Positions 44,060 through 51,977 of a DNA stretch of 64,000 nucleotides are shown here, piece by piece. The stretch is from contig NZ_CALYLN010000001.1 in NCBI RefSeq assembly GCF_944801835.1, positions 62,001-126,000 on the forward strand, read 5' to 3'. Under the pieces are notes generated by a model. The model had not been told where the DNA came from, made no database searches, and worked only from the letters and a program-made list of their open reading frames with translations. The position numbers and the translations under genes were made by a program. The DNA comes from Bartonella sp. B1099. GTDB taxonomy: Bacteria > Pseudomonadota > Alphaproteobacteria > Rhizobiales > Rhizobiaceae. The stretch's first letter is position 1; each line of letters opens with the position of its first letter.

Positions 44060-44755
44060 ATGCCTCAGATAGATCTTATTATTTTTGATTGTGACGGTGT
44101 TCTCGTCGACTCTGAATATCTTGCAGCAAAAATTGGATCTCAATTGCTAAAACAAACAGGATATGAAATATCACCCGAAGAATTGAGTGAGCGTTTTGCT
44201 GGGCTTATCTTTCGCGATATTCTTAAACACGTTGAACAGGAAACAGAAAAACCAGTTTCTGCTCATCTCATAGATCAGATGACCAATATTTTTCGTACAC
44301 AAATAAAAACTGAATTACGGGCGATTGCTGATGTAAGAGAAGCCATAGAAATGATTCAAACGCGCTATCCCTACTGTATCTGCTCTAATGCAAAGAGCGT
44401 AGATATAAAAGAGATGCTCATCACAGTTGATCTCTATGACCTTTTTGAAGGTAAAATATTTTCAGCACCTGAAGTTGGAACAAAAAAAACAAAACCAGCT
44501 CCTGATGTTTTCCTTTTTGCAGCACAACAATTAAAAGCAGAACCCCAAAATACAATCGTTATAGAAGATTCACTTCATGGTGTCCATGCCGCCATAGCAG
44601 CAGGCATGCGTGTCATCGGCTTTACGGGAGGTTCCCATAGCTATCTTGGCCACTCTAATGCACTTGCAGAAGCTGGTGCGGAAACGGTTATCGCAAAGCA
44701 TGCTCATTTAGGAGAAGTTTTAGAAGCAATGGCTGTATGGCGCGATTTCTTATAA
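44060..44755 (+). CDS. HAD-family phosphatase (beta-phosphoglucomutase-like)
   Basis: 231 residues. Motif I is LIIFDCDGVLVDSE (nucleophile Asp10, Asp12), motif II YCICSNAKS, motif III KPAPDVFLFAA and motif IV VIEDSLHGVHAAIAAGM. The helical cap of type C1 lies between residues 18 and 90. A sugar phosphate or similar small phosphoester is the likely substrate. AAGGAATATCTT precedes the ATG. It is the usual neighbour of ccrM and mutY in Rhizobiales. Confidence 0.9.
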   Translation: MPQIDLIIFDCDGVLVDSEYLAAKIGSQLLKQTGYEISPEELSERFAGLIFRDILKHVEQETEKPVSAHLIDQMTNIFRTQIKTELRAIADVREAIEMIQTRYPYCICSNAKSVDIKEMLITVDLYDLFEGKIFSAPEVGTKKTKPAPDVFLFAAQQLKAEPQNTIVIEDSLHGVHAAIAAGMRVIGFTGGSHSYLGHSNALAEAGAETVIAKHAHLGEVLEAMAVWRDFL

Positions 44756-44916
44756 AAAAAACTCTTGAAGATATCCGTTTGTAAATTCTTGTAAGAGGAC
44801 ATTTTTATCCAGATGTCCTCCCCTTCTTGCTTCTCTTCTTTCCTAATAATTTTAATAAATACGTGATTTTCAACATAGGGCGATTGCATCTTAATAATGT
44901 GAAGAAGAAAAAATAT

Positions 44917-45420
44917 GGGACCTTGCCCAGAAAGCATAAGTCTAACCATTACACATGCTTTAAAAGAAGCAAAAATAAGGATACGAACTCATAGAAATCC
45001 ACTCTTCTGAGAAATCAAATCTACTGGTAAACTGCCTATCTTTCTCAAATCCAATATCCTAGTCCCAACATCAGTTACCCATCCTGATAAATGGCTCGAT
45101 TCGTCAAAAAAAATATTACGATGCCTTACTCAATAAAGTATGTAAATTGCTATGCCAAAACCACGCCCCCTCAGCTTATTAAATACATTACGCAATAGGG
45201 TAAAATTTTTATGCTTTGTTCGTATTGACCGTAGGATAACATCTTAAAATTCTTGGAATCTATAGAACACAAGAGCTTGTTGAAAACGACAAAACACTCT
45301 TGTTGAGCTACAAGAGTTTACACTTCCTCAAGCTAAATCTCGTACATTTGTTGAAGGCTTATTGATAGTGCTGCTTAAACAAGCTTTTGATAACATCAAT
45401 TGGTATAATCTTTCCAAGGG
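44917..45420 (+). pseudogene. Decayed copy of the prophage integrase 5' half and its leader gene
   Basis: ACACATGCTTTAAAAGAAGC (44951) and GAAATCAAATCTACTGG (45015) follow the 83-residue gene at 25208-25459. From 45151, ATGCCAAAACCACGCCC followed by TTTGTTCGTATTGACCG (about 45216) and AACACAAGAGCTTGTTG follow the prophage integrase. GTTGAAGGCTTATTGAT (about 45352) matches its codons VEGSFDWLL. All frames are broken. A second, older integration of a related phage is the simplest reading; no tRNA is seen next to it. Confidence 0.75.
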
Positions 45421-45505
45421 TATATAAAGATTAAAAAATATATCTTTGATAAAGATATATGCTTTTATAGAAAATATTTCTTACCAAAAAACTGATGCGC
45501 AATAT

Positions 45506-45835
45506 ATTGATTTATATAATAATCTAGCATAGTTCAGATTAAATAAAAAAAATGAATATCGTAAAATTCTCTCATTTCAAATATTGGATATGTTGAATCA
45601 ATTAAAGAAATGAATAAAAACGCCTCTTCATGAAGCACCTCAAATGCCAAGGATTGTAGCAACATTAAGAATGAGCAAAGTGTATAACAGTGCCCTCTTT
45701 CGTCTTTATAAACGTTAAAGATGCTGATATCCTAAAAATTTTATATATGGGGCTTTATCATTATATCATTCACACGCATCATTGCGAAATAGGATTGGTA
45801 CCTTGAGAATTTTTTTAACAAGAACATAAATATGA
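45506..45835 (+). pseudogene. Decayed 5' fragment of the P4-like integrase with boundary motif
   Basis: Starts with the boundary motif ATTGATTTATATAATAAT (45506-45523), then GAATATCGTAAAATTCTCTC (45552), CACCTCAAATGCCAAGGATT (45639) for the first codons, and TTATCATTATATCATTCACA (about 45755) matching the codons for YRYTIHGRRREMGLG. Stops in all frames. Confidence 0.75.
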
Positions 45836-46694
45836 AACATATAATCGCTGATGTTGAAAAACGTAAAGAAATATCAGCAGCTTCTCAAAATTTTTTGAAA
45901 ACACTTAATAGATTTTTTTAATAATCAATGAAACGAGATCTTTTCAAAAGTAATTCAACTTTAAGAAAAATACCTTTTCTAAAAAAACAAAAGCAGTTTT
46001 TCAGTCTGAACAAGAAGAAAATTTTGAAAAATATTATCCAATGCTGATTTTACGACCCTTATAAATGCGTCCGAATTGATATTTTCATACTGCTTTGTAT
46101 CATAGTAATATTCTGTTCACATTGGCGAGAAAAAGGTTCAAGACAATATCATTGATTTCTATCCAACTTGAGCTCTCCTTTACACTATGAGAGAATTATA
46201 CATTTTTTATTATCTATAGCATAAAAGTATATATCATTAATAGCAAAGTAAGAAATAGCACTATGTTATTATGACAAAAGTTAAATAATAATATGAATAA
46301 GCAATATATATTATATATAGAATAAAATTTAATATGTCTATTATGTTTAAATTATTGAAGCTGTTTTCATAAATGGATCATAATTTCTATTTTTTATTAT
46401 GAAATTGGTATTTCAAAATAATATGAATATCATTTTATAAAATGATACGGTTAATACATATCGTTTTATATTATAATGCATAATAAAATATTTAATACAA
46501 TATTTTAAAAAATATAATTTGTAATTACTACTGTTACTTTTTGCAATAATGTTTATAAAAATTTAAAAATATATTTAGTATATGTGTTTTAAGCGTTGAC
46601 TTAAAATACATAATGAAATATGTGTTTTATTTATAATGTAAGTTATATGTATATTTACTTACATATATAAGTTAAAAGTATTTGAGGTAAGGTT
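45836..46694. other. Gap upstream of the secreted-protein family
   Basis: No intact gene. 45836-46190 may be further decayed element DNA; 46200-46690 is extremely AT-rich and leads up to the first of the three tandem genes, so their promoter should lie there. Confidence 0.5.
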
Positions 46695-47051
46695 ATGGTT
46701 AAAATATTTAAAAATTATTTCTTAAGTGTTTTTATAGCAAGCACTTTTTTTCTTTCACAAACTGTAAATGTTAATGCAAATTATTTAGAAAATACTACCC
46801 CAAAAGAGGAATTGTCTATTCCCCTAATGAAACAAATAAAGTATGCAAAATCTGATGCAGTTTCTACAACTGCTTTCTATGCTCCATCTGTCAGTTATCA
46901 AACAGAAAATGGGACAACCTTTCAAGGAAAAGTTGAAAAGGTCCTTGACCCCATGACTATAGGAATAGGAGTATTGGTTACTGGATGTGTAATAAATGTT
47001 ATAGGATCAATCATAAGTTGGATAAAGGACATCTCAACGTTCTTAAAATAA
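46695..47051 (+). CDS. Small secreted protein, tandem paralogue 1
   Basis: 118 residues. Signal peptide VKIFKNYFLSVFIASTFFLS with cleavage near NVNA-NYL. The mature part has a variable charged segment, FYAPSVSYQTENGT, the family box QGKVEKVLDPMTIG, then a Gly-containing hydrophobic segment (VLVTGCVINVIGSIISWIK) and a short basic end. Preceded by TTGAGGTAAGG. I do not recognise the family. The C-terminal part could insert into membranes. Confidence 0.7.
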   Translation: MVKIFKNYFLSVFIASTFFLSQTVNVNANYLENTTPKEELSIPLMKQIKYAKSDAVSTTAFYAPSVSYQTENGTTFQGKVEKVLDPMTIGIGVLVTGCVINVIGSIISWIKDISTFLK

Positions 47052-47228
47052 TTCAATGTATTGTATAACACTAGAATAAGGACTTCATTATGTATTATTC
47101 ATTTGTTGTAAGTAATTACATAATGAAGATCCTCTTACTAAAATATAAATGCTGTAGATTATATCCAAATATCCAAATTATAAATATACGCATATATATT
47201 GAATAGTATAAAACATTTGAGGTAAATT

Positions 47229-47591
47229 ATGATTAAATTATTTAAAAGTCATATATTAATTATTTTTATGATGTTTACCTTTTCTCTTTCACAGATTTCA
47301 AATGCCCATGCAAACTATTTGCAAAAGAGGACTCATCGTGAAAATATTTTTGTTTCTGCAATAGAACAGAAAAGAAAGGATGCAGTTCATACCATTTCTC
47401 TCTATATACCAAGCCTAAATCGTAATGTGGACAATGAAACGATCATTGAAGGAAAAGTTGAAAAGGTCATGGAACGTCTTGTACTTGGAAATTTTGGTCT
47501 TGCGATGGCAATTGGATATGCATCAAGTACGCTAGGCATGTTTTTCGGATGGATGATAGGAAAAATAATATCGCATTTTAAATCTCGTTAA
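47229..47591 (+). CDS. Small secreted protein, tandem paralogue 2
   Basis: 120 residues. Signal peptide IKLFKSHILIIFMMFTFSLS, cleavage near AHA-NYL. Then the variable part, LYIPSLNRNVDNETI, the box EGKVEKVMERLVLG, a long Gly/Ala-rich hydrophobic segment (LAMAIGYASSTLGMFFGWMIGKII) and the basic end SHFKSR. Its upstream sequence TTTGAGGTAAATT resembles that of paralogue 1. Same order and spacing of blocks as its neighbours. Confidence 0.7.
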   Translation: MIKLFKSHILIIFMMFTFSLSQISNAHANYLQKRTHRENIFVSAIEQKRKDAVHTISLYIPSLNRNVDNETIIEGKVEKVMERLVLGNFGLAMAIGYASSTLGMFFGWMIGKIISHFKSR

Positions 47592-47799
47592 AATTGAAAT
47601 TTCAGAAGAATAAAATCTTTTTGTATGAAATATAAATATAGATGCATTCTGTTTTTATTTATTGTTGATGATAAAAAACAATGAATTATCCCATTAAAAG
47701 AATGAAAAACAGCTTTAAATGCTTTCTCTTTTCTCAATGTGCACTAATTCTACCAATGCATCTATTCAATTCATACTAAAATAAAAGTATTGGTGATAA

Positions 47800-48165
47800 A
47801 TGATGATTCAAATATTAAAAACTTATGTATTAAATATTTTAATAGTGATTGCTTTTTTACTTTCACAAGTTATAAATGTTCATGCTAATCATTTAAAAAA
47901 TGATGCTCCATGGGAAACTATTCCTCTCATAGAACAAGAAAAGAAACAAGCTATCAATATCGCTGCTTTCTATGTCTCAAATTTCATTCATAATGTAAAA
48001 AATGAATCTGCCATTGAAGGAAAAGTTGAGAAAGTGTTTGAACCCATTACTCTGGGCGTTTTTTCTACAGTAGGCGCTTTGGGTTTTGGATTCTTGACAG
48101 GATCTATTATGGCAATAATTAGCGGAATAATCGGATGGGGAATCGGTAAAATTAAATGTAAATAA
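47800..48165 (+). CDS. Small secreted protein, tandem paralogue 3
   Basis: 121 residues. Signal peptide ILKTYVLNILIVIAFLLSQ, cleavage near VHA-NHL. The box is EGKVEKVFEPITLG, followed by two Gly-rich hydrophobic stretches (TVGALGFGFLTGSIMAIISG and IIGWGIGKI) and a Lys-rich end. A strong terminator follows 46 bases after the stop codon, so the three genes may form one transcription unit, although 178- and 208-base gaps separate them. Confidence 0.7.
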   Translation: MMIQILKTYVLNILIVIAFLLSQVINVHANHLKNDAPWETIPLIEQEKKQAINIAAFYVSNFIHNVKNESAIEGKVEKVFEPITLGVFSTVGALGFGFLTGSIMAIISGIIGWGIGKIKCK

Positions 48166-48211
48166 TTCAAAGATACTCAATTATTTTTTCTATTTTAAAT
48201 AGGAATATTTT

Positions 48212-48246
48212 ACAGCCTGCTTGCTATCATCTGGCAGGCTGTTTTT
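48212..48246 (+). terminator. Intrinsic terminator after the secreted-protein genes
   Basis: ACAGCCTGC (48212-48220) pairs with GCAGGCTGT (48234-48242) around a 13-base loop and runs into TTTTT. A textbook rho-independent terminator on the plus strand. Confidence 0.85.
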
Positions 48247-48815
48247 ATGCTTTCTATGGATAAGCTTGAGGTTAGCATATTGTATAGCACAAATATAATA
48301 CTTAATTCATATATAAGCTGATAACTTAAGCTAAACAAAGATTATTCAAAATATACATTTGCGCACGAAATGCCATAAAATTACCTTATAAATTTTCCAA
48401 TGTGAATCTCAAGATGCATCATTTCAACATTCATTTTAGTAAATTTAATTGTTACTAAAGTATTAAGAGCATAAAATAGTTCTAAACAATTGAATTTTAC
48501 AAAAGAGTTCTCCAATAAATATCATTCTATTTATTTGATTTCATGATTCAGGAAGCTACATAAGAGAAGATACGTTGTAAGTTTTAAGTGAATGAATAAT
48601 AGAGAGAAAATTTCCAACTGTAACAGATTTTCTGTGAACATTTGACGTTTGGATCTCAAAAATAAAAATGTTTAAGACTATTTCTTTCATTTTTCTTTTA
48701 TTTATTGAGTCAAAAAAAGAAAATAAGCTTCTATCCATTTACTAATTTAAATATTATGAAAAACATGAAATAAATAACTTCATCAATTTGCCAGAAATAA
48801 AAAAGGATAAAACTT
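48247..48815. other. Gap upstream of thrC
   Basis: About 570 bp, AT-rich, with no recognisable gene or repeat. The thrC ribosome site AAAAGGAT lies at its end. Confidence 0.5.
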
Positions 48816-50213
48816 ATGAAATATATCAGCACGAGAGGACAATCTCCTGCTTTAAGCTTTACGGAAACGATCATGACAGGGCTGGCAAATGATGGTGGAC
48901 TTTATCTTCCAGATAAAATTCCGCAACTATCATTTGATGCGTTACGCGCACTTCGTGGTCAGTCTTATACAACAATTGCTAAAACAGTTCTGTGGCCCTT
49001 TGTAAATAATGAGATCGAATATACAGCTTTTGAAAATATGATTGCTGAATCTTACGCAACCTTCCATCATCCAGCAATCTGTCCATTACAACAAACTGGA
49101 ACAGATGAATTTATCCTTGAACTTTTTCATGGGCCTACTTTAGCTTTTAAAGATGTGGCAATGCAGTTTCTTTCTCGACTGATGGATTATGTTTTGACTA
49201 AAAAAAATAGATGTGCAACGATTATTGCTGCAACATCGGGTGATACAGGAGGAGCTGCGATACAAGCTTTTGCTGGAAAAGAGCACTCAGATATTTTTAT
49301 TTTATTTCCTAAAGGACGTGTATCATCTGTTCAACAACGGCAAATGACAACCAATCAAAGTACAAATGTTCATGCCATTGCCATTGAAGGAAATTTTGAT
49401 GATTGCCAGGCTCTTGTCAAAGCAATGTTTAATGATCATCATTTTCGTAAAAAAAGAGCCCTTTCAGGTGTTAATTCTATAAATTGGGCGCGTATTATGG
49501 CGCAAATTGTTTACTATTTTTCATCTGCACTTTCTTTAGGTGCTCCTGATAGAGCTGTTTCATTTACTGTTCCTACTGGAAATTTCGGTGATATTTTTGC
49601 AGGTTATGTCGCTGCTCGTATGGGATTACCCATCGCTCAACTGGTTATTGCAACAAATGATAATGATATCCTTGCACGGACATTGACCACCGGTAGTTAC
49701 AAAACACAACCCATCATCCATACAACATCACCTTCTATGGATATTCAAGTCTCTTCTAATTTTGAACGTTTACTGTTTGAAAGTAGCAATCGTGATCCAA
49801 TGTGGATTTGCAATGCAATGGAAGATTTGAAAAAAACGGGATCTTTCATTCTTAATGAAAAGCAACTCAACAATATTCGTTCCCTCTTTTCCGCTGGAAA
49901 AAGTAACATGGCTGAAACAGCACAAACAATTGATCGTGTCTATAAAGAAAGTGGCTATCTTGTTGATCCACATACAGCCGTCGCCCTTAAAGTAGCGCGC
50001 GAAAATAAAAAACCACATATTCCAATGATCGTCCTTGCCACGGCTCATCCTGCTAAATTTCCTGATACAATTAAAAATGCTTGTGGACTTCATGCCCCAT
50101 GGCCCTCTCATCTCAATGATGTCATGGAAAGTGAAGAACACTTCATAAGTCTTGCTAATGATGAAAAAATAGTCAAAGATTATATTTCTTTAAAATCGCG
50201 TGCATCTTATTAA
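48816..50213 (+). CDS. thrC: Threonine synthase
   Basis: 465 residues. MKYISTRGQSPALSFTE at the start, the PLP Lys112 in GPTLAFKDVAMQFL, the phosphate-binding loop AATSGDTGGAAIQAF and the later VPTGNFGDIFAGYVA are hallmarks of the long bacterial and fungal-type enzymes. It turns O-phosphohomoserine into threonine, using the product of ThrB encoded 8 kb away. The M16 peptidase gene follows, the standard Rhizobiales order. Intact. Confidence 0.96.
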   Translation: MKYISTRGQSPALSFTETIMTGLANDGGLYLPDKIPQLSFDALRALRGQSYTTIAKTVLWPFVNNEIEYTAFENMIAESYATFHHPAICPLQQTGTDEFILELFHGPTLAFKDVAMQFLSRLMDYVLTKKNRCATIIAATSGDTGGAAIQAFAGKEHSDIFILFPKGRVSSVQQRQMTTNQSTNVHAIAIEGNFDDCQALVKAMFNDHHFRKKRALSGVNSINWARIMAQIVYYFSSALSLGAPDRAVSFTVPTGNFGDIFAGYVAARMGLPIAQLVIATNDNDILARTLTTGSYKTQPIIHTTSPSMDIQVSSNFERLLFESSNRDPMWICNAMEDLKKTGSFILNEKQLNNIRSLFSAGKSNMAETAQTIDRVYKESGYLVDPHTAVALKVARENKKPHIPMIVLATAHPAKFPDTIKNACGLHAPWPSHLNDVMESEEHFISLANDEKIVKDYISLKSRASY

Positions 50214-50297
50214 AGTTAGCTGCATTAATTTAAATCAAGAATATTCTAATACCCTTAACAATGAGGTATTTAGCTTGTTTAATGGAGTCGTAAATAC

Positions 50298-51572
50298 ATG
50301 GATGTAGATATCTGTCGCCTTAGTAATGGTTTGACGATCGCCACACATACAATGCAACAGATTGATAGTGTCGCACTCGGAATATGGGTTAAAGTAGGCT
50401 CACGCAATGAAACCTTCACACAGCATGGTATTGCCCATCTTCTTGAACATATGGCTTTTAAAGGAACTGAAAACCGTAGCGCTTTTCAAATTGCAACCGA
50501 TATTGAAGATGTTGGTGGTGAAATCAATGCCACAACCAGTATTGAAACAACAGCTTACTTTGCACGTGTCCTTAAAAGCGATATCCCACTTGCTATCGAT
50601 ATTTTAGCCGATATTTTGATGCATTCAAAATTTGACGAAGATGAACTAGAACGAGAAAAACAGGTCATTTTTCAGGAAATTGGTGCCGCCCATGACACGC
50701 CTGATGATATTGTTTTTGATCACTTTACAGAAACTGCCTTTCGTCATCAATCCCTTGGTCGTTCTATTTTAGGAACAGCTAAAACTCTTCAATCATTTAC
50801 ATCTGTTGATCTTCATGATTTTATCAATAAACAATATAGTGCAGATCGTATGATTGTCGTCGCGGCTGGAGCTGTAAAACACGAAAGCTTTATAAAAGAA
50901 GTTGAAAGTCGTCTTGGCACTTTTCGCCCCCATTCAACCGCCTCTCTTCCTAATCTTGCAAATTATGTCGGCGGCGACTTTCGTGAATATCGCGATTTAA
51001 TGGATACACAAGTTGTTCTAGGGTTTGAAGGGCGTGCTTATCACGCGCGTGATTTTTATGCGACCCAAATTCTTTCAATCATTCTTGGTGGAGGGATGTC
51101 CTCACGTCTCTTTCAAGAAATAAGAGAAAAACGTGGATTATGCTATTCTATTTATGCTTTTCATTGGGGGTTTTCAGATACTGGGCTTTTTGGTGTTCAT
51201 GCAGCAACTGGACAAGAAGGACTCAAAGAACTTCTGCCTGTGATTCTTGATGAACTTTCCAAGGCCAGCAAAAATATTCACGCCAACGAACTCCAGCGAG
51301 CACAAACACAATACCGTGCTAATCTCATAATGTCACAGGAAAATCCTTCTAGTCAAGCACATCTCATTGCTCGCCAAATACTTCTTTACGGTCGCCCTAT
51401 TCCAATATCGGAAACAATTGAACGCCTCAATCTCATCACACCTACAAGGTTAACTGATTTAGCGCATCGTCTTTTTACAAGTTCCACGCCAACACTCACT
51501 GCTGTCGGACCTGTCGGCCCTCTCATGAATTTTGATGACTTAACATCAACTCTTTCATATAAGCTAAAGTAA
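50298..51572 (+). CDS. M16 family zinc peptidase (mitochondrial processing peptidase-like)
   Basis: 424 residues. The inverted zinc motif HLLEH lies at residues 47-51 with the third ligand Glu in DELEREKQVIFQEIG. The second half has the Gly-rich GGGMSSRLFQEIREKRGLCYSI. It resembles the bacterial relatives of the mitochondrial processing peptidase beta subunit and probably degrades or trims peptides. It follows thrC by 84 bases. Intact, ending without the extra domain of larger M16 enzymes. Confidence 0.93.
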   Translation: MDVDICRLSNGLTIATHTMQQIDSVALGIWVKVGSRNETFTQHGIAHLLEHMAFKGTENRSAFQIATDIEDVGGEINATTSIETTAYFARVLKSDIPLAIDILADILMHSKFDEDELEREKQVIFQEIGAAHDTPDDIVFDHFTETAFRHQSLGRSILGTAKTLQSFTSVDLHDFINKQYSADRMIVVAAGAVKHESFIKEVESRLGTFRPHSTASLPNLANYVGGDFREYRDLMDTQVVLGFEGRAYHARDFYATQILSIILGGGMSSRLFQEIREKRGLCYSIYAFHWGFSDTGLFGVHAATGQEGLKELLPVILDELSKASKNIHANELQRAQTQYRANLIMSQENPSSQAHLIARQILLYGRPIPISETIERLNLITPTRLTDLAHRLFTSSTPTLTAVGPVGPLMNFDDLTSTLSYKLK

Positions 51573-51977
51573 AAAACTGCTTTTTTAAAAGAAGCATCAC
51601 AAAGAACATTGAATATATTTTATCATAGAATTTACCATAAAAACTCTTCTCATTAAATAAGTTTTGGAAATATTGGACAAAGAGGCGTACAAAACTATCC
51701 AATTTCTCCTTCATGTGATAGAGATTCTAATGCGTAAAGCTATATCCATGAAATTTATAAATTCATGATTTAACTTTGCTCTTTTAAAACATAAAAGGTT
51801 CCATCCGCTTCAAGTTTCATGGAAGCAAATGGGTATATGGTCTATTTGTCTATAAAATCATATAACTTAAGAGGAAGTGATCCGATTTATTCTGTAAATA
51901 AATGGTAAAAGGTGGACGTTTTTTCTCAAAAATCCAAATGAAAATTAGACATCTTAAAATATTGAGAGTGGGACATT
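51573..51977. other. Gap between M16 peptidase and GGDEF/EAL genes
   Basis: 405 bp with no gene that I recognise. Nothing notable beyond AT-rich short palindromes. Confidence 0.45.
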
